Source of the DNA: Cyclobacteriaceae bacterium YHN15
GTDB taxonomy: Bacteria; Bacteroidota; Bacteroidia; Cytophagales; Cyclobacteriaceae
Assembly: GCA_003797895.1 (NCBI GenBank)
Contig: RKQB01000004.1
Coordinates: forward strand, 402,134-466,133
Direction: 5' to 3'
DNA length: 64,000 nt
In this document: piece by piece, positions 1-9,817 of the stretch
How the letters are laid out: each line of letters begins with the position of its first letter
Numbering within the stretch: the stretch's first letter is position 1
The notes under the pieces: generated by a model
What the model saw: only the letters and a program-made list of their open reading frames with translations
What the model was told of the DNA's origin: nothing
Databases searched by the model: none
Position numbers and translations under genes: made by a program

Positions 1-10
1 TCGTTAAGTT

Positions 11-1144
11 ATGAAAGGTATTTCCCACACTATCCGCTTTGTTTTGATCTCACTCCTGATTTTAGGTTGCGACAAAAAAACGGAAACGATTACTATACAG
101 AATCTCAAAGCAGTAGAAGTTGCACAGGAGTCCGTTCCAATATATAAAGATTTTGTAGGGCAGGTTTATGGAAAAGCTGATATTCCAATCCGTGCACGTG
201 TGGATGGTTTTATTGAGAAAATCCACTTCAATGAAGGCTTGAGGGTCACTAAAGGTCAATTACTTTATTCTATTGACGACTATCCCTACAAGTTGGAAGT
301 CACCAGAGAACAAAGCCGTCTTTCCGAAGCAAGAATCATGTTGGTCAATGCAACAAATGACCTAGAGAGAATTCAACCCTTAGCAGAACTCAATGCTGTC
401 AGTAAAAGAGACCTCGATGCAGCTATTGCAAGAAAAGAAGCCGCTGAAGAATCCTTAAAGTCTGCTGAGGCAAGTCTAAGTTTGTCAAAGGTAAACTTAG
501 GTTATGCTAATATTTATGCTCCCATCACAGGAATCATTGGGAAAACAAAGGCAAAAGTGGGAGAGTATGTAGGTAGGTCTCCCAATCCGGTTATCCTGAA
601 TACCGTTTCCCAGATCGATAGTGTCATTGTTGAATTCTTTTTGAATGAAAGGGATTACCTCACCTTAGCGAGGGAGGTAATTGAATTATCTTCAACAGAT
701 GTAAAAAAAGCAGAATTACCTTTGGAATTATTTTTGGCTGATGGTGAATTATTTCCGTTTCCTGGAAAATTCAGGTTTATTGATAGGGAAGTAGATCCTA
801 CCACAGGATCAATCTTAATACAGAGTATATTTCCCAATCCCGAAGGTCTTATTCGCCCTGGACAATTTGCAAAAGTAAGGAGTATGGTCAATGTGGTGGA
901 AAATGCCTTGGTGATCCCGCAGCGTTGTGCTTTTGAGGTTCAGGGATTTTTCAATGTGTATGTGGTGGATTCCGAAAACAAGGTGGTCCAAAAGCAGGTG
1001 GAAATTTTTGACAGTTTTGAAGATAAATTCATCATCAAGTCAGGCCTCGAAAAAGGAGATAAGGTTTTGATAGATGGTCTGATGACCGTAAAAGGAGGCC
1101 AAGAGGTAAATATAGAAATCATTCAATTCAACGCTGAAAAATAG
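11..1144 (+). CDS. RND efflux periplasmic adaptor subunit (membrane fusion lipoprotein)
   Basis: Periplasmic adaptor that links an inner-membrane RND pump to an outer-membrane channel. The N-terminus is a lipoprotein signal (hydrophobic stretch ending LILGC, lipid-accepting Cys20), so it should be anchored in the inner membrane. It then shows the usual adaptor order: a barrel-sandwich (lipoyl-like) half around residues 55-85 (IPIRARVDGFIEKI), an alpha-helical hairpin rich in Glu, Ala and Leu around 95-165, the returning lipoyl half (YAPITGIIGKTKAKVGEYVG), and beta-barrel and membrane-proximal domains to the end. At 377 aa it is normal for the family. It is the first gene of a tripartite operon, with only 6 bp to the pump gene. 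The transported substrate cannot be read from the sequence. Confidence 0.95.
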   Translation: MKGISHTIRFVLISLLILGCDKKTETITIQNLKAVEVAQESVPIYKDFVGQVYGKADIPIRARVDGFIEKIHFNEGLRVTKGQLLYSIDDYPYKLEVTREQSRLSEARIMLVNATNDLERIQPLAELNAVSKRDLDAAIARKEAAEESLKSAEASLSLSKVNLGYANIYAPITGIIGKTKAKVGEYVGRSPNPVILNTVSQIDSVIVEFFLNERDYLTLAREVIELSSTDVKKAELPLELFLADGELFPFPGKFRFIDREVDPTTGSILIQSIFPNPEGLIRPGQFAKVRSMVNVVENALVIPQRCAFEVQGFFNVYVVDSENKVVQKQVEIFDSFEDKFIIKSGLEKGDKVLIDGLMTVKGGQEVNIEIIQFNAEK

Positions 1145-1150
1145 GCTTCC

Positions 1151-4100
1151 ATGCAAGAGCAACATCACTTTTTCGTAAGAAGACCTATAGTAGCCATTGT
1201 CATCGCCATCGTGACGGTGACCATTGGTTTGGTCGCCTTAGGAGGACTTCCCATCGAACAATATCCCAACATCACGCCTTCGGTTGTGCGTGTTTCTTCA
1301 AATTATACTGGTGCCAGTGCAGTGAGTGTGGAACAGTCCGTAGCTACACCACTTGAACAAAAAATCAACGGGGTGGAAAACATGATCTACATGAAGTCCA
1401 CCAATGCCAATGATGGTTCAATGAGCATACAGGTGACATTTGATATTGGTACCGACCCGGATATGAATACTGTTTTTACCCAAAACAGGGTAGCATCGGC
1501 CATGGCCAAGTTGCCGCAGGAAGTGACCCGGATGGGGGTTACCACAGAAAAATCCATGTCCAATATTTTATTGCTGCTTTCCCTGGTTTCCCCGGATGGA
1601 AGGTATGACCAGAAATTTTTGGGAAATTATTCCATGATCAACATCAGGGATAATCTTGCCCGTATCCCGGGGGTTGGCCGGGTGACTGTAATCGGATCTT
1701 CCGATTATTCCATGCGGATTTGGGTGAAACCCGATATCCTCGCAAAAATGGGGATTACAATTGCTGAAATTACAGAAGCTATCCGTGCCCAAAGTACTAT
1801 TGTACCGGGAGGCAAACTTGGTGCAGAACCTGCACCGCCCGGCACGGACTTTACTTACGTCATCAGGTTGCCTGAAAGACTACAGTCAGAGGAAGAATTC
1901 AACGAAATCATTGTAAGAACACACCCTGACGGGTCTCAGGTCAGGATCAAGGACATTGCTAGAGTTGAACTGGGCACAGAAAGTTATGGTGCTTTCACCA
2001 CCACAGACCAGTCTCAATCCGCTTTGATTTCCATTTACCAGTCTCCAGGCTCAAACGCCGTTAAGGTGGCTGAAGACGTGATGAAAGAGATGGAGAATCT
2101 CGCCCAAAGTTATCCGGAAGGAATCAACCATTCCATTACCTTGGATTCAACCAAGCCCATCGTCGCAGGTATAGCAGAAATCATTGAAACATTAGTCATT
2201 GCTTTGCTTTTGGTGATTTTTGTGGTTTATATCTTCATTCAGGACTGGAGGGCAACCCTGATTCCTACTTTGGCCATTCCGGTATCCTTGATTGGTGCGT
2301 TTATGTTGTTCCCTTTGTTGGGATTCAGTATCAATGTATTGTCTCTCTTGGGCTTGGTCCTTGCCATCGGTATAGTGGTGGATGATGCCATCGTGGTGGT
2401 GGAAGCTGTACAGGTGAAGATGGATGGTGGAATGGGCGTCAAACAGGCAACTACTGAAGCCATGAAAGAGGTTACAGCGCCCATTATTGCCACTAGCCTT
2501 GTATTGATTGCGGTATTTGTTCCTGTAGTAGCCATTCCGGGTATCACAGGTCGCTTATACCAGCAGTTTGCCATCACCATTGCCGTATCTGTATTCATTT
2601 CAAGTATCAATGCCTTATCCCTTAGTCCCGCGCTTTGTTCCCTTTTATTGAAACCCAAAAAAGAAGGACAGAGAAAAGGGCTATTGGGCAGGTTCTTCAC
2701 TTCATTTGATAAGGCTTTTGAAAAATCCACCCAATCTTACATGGGTATCACGCAAATAGTGGGAGGTAAATTGAAACGTGGTGTGGTTTTTATTTTATTG
2801 ACAGTGGTGGCAGCAGGCATATTGGGCTATACTTTACCGGGAGGATTTATTCCTGAGGAAGATCAGGGATATATTTTCGTCAGTATGCAGCTCCCCAATG
2901 CTGCCAGCTTACAGCGCTCTCGCGAAGTAGCCCAAAAGGTGGAAAAAATTATAGCTGAAATACCTGAAGTAGAGACTTTTGCAACAGCCGTGGGATACAA
3001 TTTGTTGGCGGATGCCATGAGTACCAACTCAGTTTTCATGTTTGTCAGCTTAAAAGATTGGGAGGAGCGGGGAGGCATGACCGCCATCAAAGTTTCGCAG
3101 AAAATAAACGGAATTCTCGCCACCCAGGTCAAAGATGCCTTTGCGTTTTCATTTGGTCCTCCTGCCATACCCGGTCTGGGTTCAGGTTCCGGATTCAGTA
3201 TTATGATTCAGGATCAATTGGGAGAAGACCCAAAATATCTTTTTAACAATACCATGGCCTTTATCCAAGCTGCCAATCAAAGACCGGAAATTGGAAGAGC
3301 TTCCACACAATATCAGGCATCGGTTCCGCAGCGTTTTATTGAATTTGACAATGATAAGATATTAAAAACAGGAGTCAGACTTCAGGATGTCTATTCCACT
3401 TTCGGGGCCTTTACAGGGGGTGCTTATGTCAATGATTTTACAAAATTCGGAAGGATTTACAGGGCATATATCCAAGCTGAGTCGGAATACAGGCAAAATG
3501 AGAAAGGCCTAGACCTGTTTTTTGTGAAAAACAAGGATGGGGAATCAGTCCCGATAAGTACCTTCGCGGAGGTCAAGGATGTCAGTGGCCCAGAATATAC
3601 GACCAGGTTTAATCTTTACAGGTCGGCTGAGGTAACGGGTGTACCTGCTCCGGGTTATAGTTCCATTGAGGCGTTGAATGCTTTGGAGGAAGTAGCGGCA
3701 GAAGTTCTGCCTTCGAATATGTCCTACAGTTGGAATGGAATGAGTTACCAGGAAAAAAAATCTTCGGGTTCTGCCGGGGTTATTTTTGCGTTTTCCTTCT
3801 TCCTGGTATTTCTGATACTGGCCGCCCAATACGAAAGTTGGTCACTTCCATTGAGTATCATGTTGGGAACCCCCTTCGCGATATTAGGCGCTTTCCTGTT
3901 TTTGGTTGTGGCCAGGTATTTCAGTATCAGTTTTGAAAACAATATTTTCGCCCAGATATCCTTGATTCTTTTGATTGCCATGGCTGCGAAAAATGCGATT
4001 TTGATCGTCGAATTTGCCAAGCTGAAATTTGATGAAGGTTTATCCCTTTACGATGCGGCCATGGATGCGGCTAAACTCAGGTTCAGACCGATTTTGATGA

Positions 4101-4324
4101 CGGTATTTTCATTTGTGCTTGGCATACTTCCCTTGGTACTTGCCACCGGTTCGGGAGCGGAAGCCAGGAAAGTAATGGGAATGGCCTTATTGGGCGGGAT
4201 TGGGATTGCCACATTTTTGGGTGTTTTCATGTATCCTATGCTCTTCGTTTTGATAGGCAAGCTCTTTGGTTATGAGAAAAAAAGAGATTTGGAAAAATTA
4301 AAATCAAATCCATCTGCATCATGA
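1151..4324 (+). CDS. RND efflux pump permease, HAE1 family
   Basis: Proton-driven inner-membrane multidrug pump of the AcrB/MexB type, 1057 aa, full length. The N-terminal part has the first membrane helix (IVAIVIAIVTVTIGLVAL) and the porter motif GGLPIEQYPNI. The proton-relay Asp pair is visible in the fourth helix (GIVVDDAIVVVEA) and the partner Lys in the tenth-helix region (IAMAAKNAILIVEF). Two large periplasmic loops follow helices 1 and 7, as expected. The stop overlaps the start of the outer-membrane factor gene by 4 bp, so the three genes are almost certainly co-transcribed and form one tripartite pump. Drug or solvent export is likely; the substrate is unknown. Confidence 0.97.
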   Translation: MQEQHHFFVRRPIVAIVIAIVTVTIGLVALGGLPIEQYPNITPSVVRVSSNYTGASAVSVEQSVATPLEQKINGVENMIYMKSTNANDGSMSIQVTFDIGTDPDMNTVFTQNRVASAMAKLPQEVTRMGVTTEKSMSNILLLLSLVSPDGRYDQKFLGNYSMINIRDNLARIPGVGRVTVIGSSDYSMRIWVKPDILAKMGITIAEITEAIRAQSTIVPGGKLGAEPAPPGTDFTYVIRLPERLQSEEEFNEIIVRTHPDGSQVRIKDIARVELGTESYGAFTTTDQSQSALISIYQSPGSNAVKVAEDVMKEMENLAQSYPEGINHSITLDSTKPIVAGIAEIIETLVIALLLVIFVVYIFIQDWRATLIPTLAIPVSLIGAFMLFPLLGFSINVLSLLGLVLAIGIVVDDAIVVVEAVQVKMDGGMGVKQATTEAMKEVTAPIIATSLVLIAVFVPVVAIPGITGRLYQQFAITIAVSVFISSINALSLSPALCSLLLKPKKEGQRKGLLGRFFTSFDKAFEKSTQSYMGITQIVGGKLKRGVVFILLTVVAAGILGYTLPGGFIPEEDQGYIFVSMQLPNAASLQRSREVAQKVEKIIAEIPEVETFATAVGYNLLADAMSTNSVFMFVSLKDWEERGGMTAIKVSQKINGILATQVKDAFAFSFGPPAIPGLGSGSGFSIMIQDQLGEDPKYLFNNTMAFIQAANQRPEIGRASTQYQASVPQRFIEFDNDKILKTGVRLQDVYSTFGAFTGGAYVNDFTKFGRIYRAYIQAESEYRQNEKGLDLFFVKNKDGESVPISTFAEVKDVSGPEYTTRFNLYRSAEVTGVPAPGYSSIEALNALEEVAAEVLPSNMSYSWNGMSYQEKKSSGSAGVIFAFSFFLVFLILAAQYESWSLPLSIMLGTPFAILGAFLFLVVARYFSISFENNIFAQISLILLIAMAAKNAILIVEFAKLKFDEGLSLYDAAMDAAKLRFRPILMTVFSFVLGILPLVLATGSGAEARKVMGMALLGGIGIATFLGVFMYPMLFVLIGKLFGYEKKRDLEKLKSNPSAS

Positions 4325-5736
4325 GAAAACTGTTATACATAGCCATTGCTGTTTTGTTATTGGGAGCCTGTAAAGCAGGTAAACGCTATCAAGGTGCAAA
4401 CGTATTGGTACCCGGACAATTCAAAACCGGTTTGACTGATGCAGAACTGATGCCTTCTGATACGGTCAATACCGATTCAATTCCTAAAATCGGTAATGCG
4501 AATATCCTTTGGTGGGAGTCTTTTGACGATCCTGTATTGATTGATTTGATTCAAAAAGCCTTGTTATACAATAGAAATGCGCTGATAGCCACAGAGCGTA
4601 TTATGCAGGCGCGCTATGCGTTAAAGATTCAGAACGCAAACTTCCTGCCGATGATAGGGGCAGAGGCATCTGCAGAAAGGGGCAATTTCCTTTTCAATCA
4701 AATAGGTCAGGTAAATGAACTTTTCATTGCAGGTTCAGGGCTTTATTGGGAGCTTGATTTTTGGGGAAGGATCAGAAATTTGTCCGACGCTGCCAGATTC
4801 AACCTTCTATCCAGTGAATACGGCCTACAAAGCATTCAGATATCACTTATCTCAGATGTTGCCAGTACCTATTTTAATTTGTTGCAGGCCAGAGAAGAGT
4901 ATGAAATCGCAGAACGAAATCTGGCACTCAGGGACAGTATGCACCAAATTATCCAATTAAGATTTGACAAGGGAATAGTTCCCCAAACAGATGTGGACCA
5001 GTCCCAGATTTTGAAAGCGATTGCGGCCGGATCCGTTCCAAGATTTCAACGAAAAACAGTACAGCTTGAAAATTCACTTAGTTTCCTGGTTGGCATGAAT
5101 CCCATGCATATCGCTACAGGTAAATCATTGACAGAACAGAAGGTAGGCATAGAACTTACTGGATTCAGCCCCTCAGATTTATTGAGCAACAGGCCGGATA
5201 TTATTGCCGCGGAATACAGCCTTATGGCGCAAAACTCTCAGGTAGGCGTAGCCAAGGCCAATCGTTTGCCGACCATAAGCCTGAATGCTACACTCGGAAT
5301 CATATCAAACAATATTTCCGATTTGAGTTTGAAGAATCCTTTATGGAATTTGGGTGGACAACTTGCCGGTCCTTTGTTTTTTTGGGGACAGCTGAGAAGG
5401 CAGGTAGATATTGAACAAAGTAAGGAGTACCAGGCATTGTTTTCTTATGAAAATACCGTTTTGAATGCATTCCGTGAAGTAGGGGACCTTAAAATTGAAA
5501 TCAGCACCCTGATGGAAGAAATCAACATAGCAAAAGAGAGGAAAGCCTCGGCTTTGAACGCCCAATTTCTGAGTGGTGAAAGGTATAGTCAGGGGATAAC
5601 AAGTTACCTGGAATTTCTCGAATCACAACGCCAGGCTTTCGATGCAGAACTGGAGCTGGTGCAGCTTCAACAGCAACTGCTTTCTGCCTATGCGCGCATG
5701 TACAGGGCAACCGGTGGAGGACCTGTTGTTCAGTAG
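4321..5736 (+). CDS. TolC-like outer-membrane efflux lipoprotein (NodT/OprM type)
   Basis: Outer-membrane channel of the tripartite efflux system. It begins with a lipoprotein signal (LLLGAC, Cys17), then carries the duplicated outer-membrane-factor fold: two repeats of long amphipathic helices with beta segments, including SGLYWELDFWGRIRN in the first half and LWNLGGQLAGPLFFWGQLRRQ in the second. Length (471 aa) is typical of the OprM/NodT group. Its ATG overlaps the pump stop codon (ATGA), so translation is probably coupled. No terminator is obvious in the 156 bp before the next gene, an AT-rich stretch that probably carries the promoter of the protease gene. Confidence 0.95.
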   Translation: MRKLLYIAIAVLLLGACKAGKRYQGANVLVPGQFKTGLTDAELMPSDTVNTDSIPKIGNANILWWESFDDPVLIDLIQKALLYNRNALIATERIMQARYALKIQNANFLPMIGAEASAERGNFLFNQIGQVNELFIAGSGLYWELDFWGRIRNLSDAARFNLLSSEYGLQSIQISLISDVASTYFNLLQAREEYEIAERNLALRDSMHQIIQLRFDKGIVPQTDVDQSQILKAIAAGSVPRFQRKTVQLENSLSFLVGMNPMHIATGKSLTEQKVGIELTGFSPSDLLSNRPDIIAAEYSLMAQNSQVGVAKANRLPTISLNATLGIISNNISDLSLKNPLWNLGGQLAGPLFFWGQLRRQVDIEQSKEYQALFSYENTVLNAFREVGDLKIEISTLMEEINIAKERKASALNAQFLSGERYSQGITSYLEFLESQRQAFDAELELVQLQQQLLSAYARMYRATGGGPVVQ

Positions 5737-5892
5737 AAGCAGGGCATTTACCCAAGTAATAGGGTCTGGTGTTTATTGATTAATTTTTATACCTAAGTTT
5801 TCAGTTAAATTTCGTTAAACTCTTGGAGTTTATAAACAATTTAGTATATTTAACTAATAAATAAGTTTTAATTATTTTTAAACAATAAATCA

Positions 5893-8637
5893 ATGGCATT
5901 GAAAAGAATACTTTCGATTGTATTTGGCTTTTGGGTATTGCTGATTCCACCTCAGGCATGGAGTGAACAATCCTCGGCCTCGACTGATTTACCGGATCCC
6001 GTCAAAGTCACCACTGTGGAGGGCATCACGGAATATCAATTGGCCAATGGTCTGCGGGTTTTACTTTTCCCTGATCTGACCAAGGAAACCATTACCGTAA
6101 ACATTACTTACCTGGTGGGTTCCAAGCATGAAAATTATGGGGAAACCGGTATGGCCCACCTTCTTGAACACCTGGTTTTCAAAGGAACACCGCGCCACCC
6201 GAATATTCCCCAGGAACTTACCGAAAGAGGTGCCAGGCCCAATGGCACCACTTGGACTGATCGGACCAACTATTTCGAAACTTTCCGGGCCACCGAGGAC
6301 AATCTTCGTTGGGCATTGGATCTTGAATCGGACCGCATGGTCAATTCCTTTATTTCCAAGGAGGACCTGGATTCAGAGATGACCGTAGTCCGTAATGAAT
6401 TTGAAGCAGGGGAAAACTCCCCTTGGACTGTGATCCGCCAAAAGATGTTATCAGCGGCTTTCGAATGGCATAATTACGGCAAGACCACCATTGGGGCCCG
6501 CTCGGACATAGAAAATGTTCCTATTGAAAGACTGCAGAATTTCTACCGCACCTATTATCAGCCGGACAATGCTGTTCTGGTTGTTGCCGGTAAAATCGAT
6601 GAAGAGAAGACCATTGCCTTGGTCAACGAATACTTCGGCCCCATTCCAAGACCGGAAAGGGAGCTCCCTCCATTTTATACCAGAGATCCTGATCAGGACG
6701 GGGAAAAAAGGGTGATCGTCAGGCGTGTGGGAGATGCCCAAATTGTCGGTGCAGCCTTCAAAACTTCAGCGCTTTCCCATGAAGATGCAGCCCCCTTGGA
6801 GGTGCTGAGCATTATTCTGACCGATAATCCTTCCGGAAGGCTTTATAAAGCCTTGGTGGATACACAGATTGCCTCTTATGTCTATGGCTACATGCATCTC
6901 TGGAAAGATCCTGGGATCATGATGGCCTTTGCCGAAGTGCCCAATGAAAAATCCATTGAGACCGCCAGGGATGCAATGATCAAGGCTTATGGGGAGGTAA
7001 TCCAAAACCCGGTGACAGAACAGGAAGTCAACCGGGCAAAAAGCAATTTGCTCAAACGCTTTGAACTGGCATTCAACTCATCCGAAAGAATAGGATTACA
7101 GCTCAGTGAATATATAGGTTCCGGAGACTGGAGGTTGATGTTCATACAAAGGGACAGGGTTAGGGATGTGACTGTGGAAGATGTCCAAAGGGTCGCGGCC
7201 AATTACCTAAAGGAGGACAACCGGACCATAGGTATGTTTGTGCCTGTAGACAAGCCTGACCGGACAAAAATTCCCGGAGAAGTCAACATTACTGAATTGG
7301 TCAGTGATTACCGGGGAGGGGAGGGACTTGAAGCAGGAGAAGCCTTTGATCCCAACCCTGACAATATAGAAAGTAGAACAGTCCGGCATGAACTGGACAA
7401 TGGGATGAAAATCGCTTTTCTCAATAAAAAGACCCGTGGAGCATCCGTTAATTTTGATTTCACTTTCCGCTTTGGTAATGAGGAAAATTTAAAAAACAAG
7501 GGGTTTATTGGAGATTACACGGCAAGTTTACTCAATCGGGGGACAGCCAATAAAACAAGGGAAGAGATCAAAGATGAGTTTGACAGATTAAAAGCCAATG
7601 TGTATTTCTACGGCAGTGCCAGTGTACTTTCTGTTTATGGAGAAACGGTCAGGGAAAGCCTTCCTGAAGTTTTGGCCTTGGTCAAAGAAATTCTGCATGA
7701 AGCCTCCTTTCCTCAGGAAGAACTGGACAAAATGATTTTAGAGAATATCACTGATATAGAGTCCCAGATGAGTGACCCGATTTCCATTGCCTCTAATAGG
7801 ATGTCCAGACATATCAATCCTTATGACAAAGACGATCCGAGGTATGCGCTTACTTTCGAGGAAAGTATTGCGGCCCATAAGGCCATGAAATTAGAAGATA
7901 TCAAGAATTTTCATAAAGAGTATTATGGAGCCAATCATGGCACGGTGGCCTTTGTGGGAGATTTTGATGAGGCAAGGGTTCTTGAAGCCCTGAAAGATAT
8001 GTTGGGAAATTGGAATACGAAGGCTGATTACGCCCGTTTACAGGGACGCATAGGGAATAAACCTGTTATCAATGAGGCCATAGAGACCCCGGATAAGCCA
8101 AATGCTTTCTTTTTGACGAGCCAGCAGTTTGAAATGAATGATTCCCATGAGGACTATCCTGCCTTAGTGCTTGGCGACTTCATGTTGGGCGGTGGCTTTC
8201 TCAACTCTAGATTAGCTGTCAGAATCCGACAAAAAGACGGCTTATCTTATGCGGTGGGATCCGGATTCGGTGCCGGTGCCATTGATAAGGTAGCCAGTTT
8301 CCAGACCTATGCCATTTATGCCCCAGAGAACCTGGAGCGTTTGGAGGAGGCCTTTAGGGAAGAAGTCACCAAGGTGCTGGAGGAAGGATTTACAGAGGAG
8401 GAGTTGGCCGCAGCCAAGTCAGGATGGCTACAGAACAGATCCGTCAGCCGCTCCCAGGACAATTACCTTGCCGGAACACTGAACGGCAACCTTTTCCTGA
8501 AGCGAACCATAGTCTGGGAACAGGAATTGGAAGACAAAGTCAATGCCCTCACCCCGCAGCAGATACAGGAAGCCATGAAGCGGCATTTGGACCTGAATAA
8601 AATGTCCATTGTCAAAGCCGGAGAGTTTAACAAATAA
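5893..8637 (+). CDS. M16 family zinc metallopeptidase, two-domain, secreted
   Basis: Pitrilysin-type peptidase that probably degrades peptides in the periplasm. A signal peptide covers about the first 24 residues. The inverted zinc motif HLLEH is at residues 89-93 (His89, Glu92, His93) and the third ligand is Glu169 in VVRNEFE, 76 residues on, as expected for an active M16 enzyme. The second half (from about residue 495) repeats the fold without an HxxEH motif, so it is the usual inactive partner domain, with the substrate-binding R/Y region near RIRQKDGLSYAVGSGF. At 914 aa it is the usual length for fused M16 proteases. It is a single-gene unit: AT-rich leader upstream, strong terminator just downstream. 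Confidence 0.95.
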   Translation: MALKRILSIVFGFWVLLIPPQAWSEQSSASTDLPDPVKVTTVEGITEYQLANGLRVLLFPDLTKETITVNITYLVGSKHENYGETGMAHLLEHLVFKGTPRHPNIPQELTERGARPNGTTWTDRTNYFETFRATEDNLRWALDLESDRMVNSFISKEDLDSEMTVVRNEFEAGENSPWTVIRQKMLSAAFEWHNYGKTTIGARSDIENVPIERLQNFYRTYYQPDNAVLVVAGKIDEEKTIALVNEYFGPIPRPERELPPFYTRDPDQDGEKRVIVRRVGDAQIVGAAFKTSALSHEDAAPLEVLSIILTDNPSGRLYKALVDTQIASYVYGYMHLWKDPGIMMAFAEVPNEKSIETARDAMIKAYGEVIQNPVTEQEVNRAKSNLLKRFELAFNSSERIGLQLSEYIGSGDWRLMFIQRDRVRDVTVEDVQRVAANYLKEDNRTIGMFVPVDKPDRTKIPGEVNITELVSDYRGGEGLEAGEAFDPNPDNIESRTVRHELDNGMKIAFLNKKTRGASVNFDFTFRFGNEENLKNKGFIGDYTASLLNRGTANKTREEIKDEFDRLKANVYFYGSASVLSVYGETVRESLPEVLALVKEILHEASFPQEELDKMILENITDIESQMSDPISIASNRMSRHINPYDKDDPRYALTFEESIAAHKAMKLEDIKNFHKEYYGANHGTVAFVGDFDEARVLEALKDMLGNWNTKADYARLQGRIGNKPVINEAIETPDKPNAFFLTSQQFEMNDSHEDYPALVLGDFMLGGGFLNSRLAVRIRQKDGLSYAVGSGFGAGAIDKVASFQTYAIYAPENLERLEEAFREEVTKVLEEGFTEEELAAAKSGWLQNRSVSRSQDNYLAGTLNGNLFLKRTIVWEQELEDKVNALTPQQIQEAMKRHLDLNKMSIVKAGEFNK

Positions 8638-8655
8638 TCGGTATTCAAACCCTTC

Positions 8656-8686
8656 AAAAACCACGGTCCAAGGCCGTGGTTTTTTT
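8656..8686 (+). terminator. Rho-independent terminator of the M16 protease gene
   Basis: A stem AACCACGG / CCGTGGTT with a 6-8 nt loop, followed by a run of seven T, lies 19 bp after the protease stop codon. The A-run before the stem also pairs with the T-tract, so it could work in both directions. Confidence 0.9.
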
Positions 8687-8739
8687 GTTTGGATTAAAAT
8701 AGACAATTTATTTAGATGTCACCTTACCTACCCAGGACA

Positions 8740-9310
8740 ACCACAACTCTCCGACTGGTTTAAGTCTCCAGACTTGGACCATAACAATGCAGTCTTCTGA
8801 CTGCTTTTTTATCAATTTACATTTCTTATCGCCGGCGAAGTCATTCATGCTTCGAATATGCTTACAGCGCCGGCTCTGGAACCGTGGTGGGCACCATCAA
8901 CCCGGGGCTTCACCCCGGGCTACCCATATTTAGCCCCTACAGGGCTGGTTAATTCAATTTCAAAAATGGTCTACAACTAGGGATTCGTGATAATCCGGAA
9001 GCTTCGCGCCTAATCTCTTTTCTCAAGTTCATTTGAATTCACATAAACATTTAGATCCACTCAGCAGCAAAAAAAAAGATACAAAATTTGTGTAATTCGT
9101 GGTCTTTTTTTATCCCTGTCTGCGGCAGGCAGGCGCGTTCATTCCCATCAATCTGTGGTTCATTTACCATTCTCATTTCATATCGCTGGCGATGGCGACT
9201 AAGCTCCGATGACAATTACAGCGCCGGCTCTGGAACCGTGGTGGGCACCATCAACCCGGGGTTAAAACCCCGGGCTGTCACATTTCGCCCTTTCAGGGCT
9301 GGTTACGTGT
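8740..9310 (-). repeat. Family A palindromic repeats, two minus-oriented copies, in a gene-free gap
   Basis: The 1.18-kb gap between the protease and the helicase holds no credible gene. It carries two copies of repeat family A, read on the minus strand: about 8745-8952 and 9183-9305. Each has the GCCGGCG...CGCCGGC outer stem, an inner hairpin around CGAAGC, a CCCGGGG/CCCCGGG hairpin (loops CTTCA and TTAAAA in the two copies) and a GCCCTgAGGGC-like hairpin. The first copy also has the side hairpins that read AAGTC..GACTT and CAGTC..GACTG. The rest (9310-9700) is low-complexity debris, including minus-strand family B fragments (CATCAAAGCTCCAACATTC). Confidence 0.85.
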
Positions 9311-9704
9311 ATGTTGCTATCTATTTTAATATACAAAACCGGTCTTCTAATCCATCAAAGCTCCAACATTCTTCATTTTTAATTCTTCATTCTAAATTTT
9401 CCACGCCCTTTCAGGGCTGGTTACGAGTAAGTTCCATAATCTCTGCGATCGTTGCGTTTATTCTTTGCGTGAAACCAATTTCCAATTCTCAACCAAAAAC
9501 TTTACTATTACTTTTCAAAGCTCGGAACTATGACAACCCGACAACCATGACACGTGTCCGCCGTGGCGGAACCACAGCTTCCACCTGAAACCAATTCATT
9601 CCTAATTCTAAATTCTTCATTCCTGACCGCTCTCCCAAACTTTCAAAGCGCTATTCCAAAACCCTATTCCTAAATCCGACCTCCGGAATCCCAATAAAAA
9701 TACT

Positions 9705-9712
9705 TACCTTTG
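9705..9712 (+). promoter_or_regulatory. Possible -7 promoter box (TACCTTTG) for the rhlE-type helicase
   Basis: TACCTTTG matches the Bacteroidota -7 consensus TAnnTTTG. It lies about 105 bp before the helicase start, leaving a long 5' leader. A convincing -33 TTG box is not seen, so this is a pattern match only. Confidence 0.45.
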
Positions 9713-9817
9713 TGAAACTTTGTAGAAAGAAACGGCAAGTTGTAAGCCGGTTTAATCAAATACTTCAGGCTGCCACAGAATTTACAACATCTTTTCAGCC
9801 ACATTACACCCGCCCCA

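Noticed and set aside
2239..2730. Long antisense frames within the RND pump gene
   Set aside because: The pump frame is complete, with all key motifs, and the antisense frames lack any recognisable feature.
9088..9588. 166-aa open frame between the protease and the helicase
   Set aside because: It runs through two repeat families and low-complexity fragments, and its protein is Ser/Pro-rich with no family signature.
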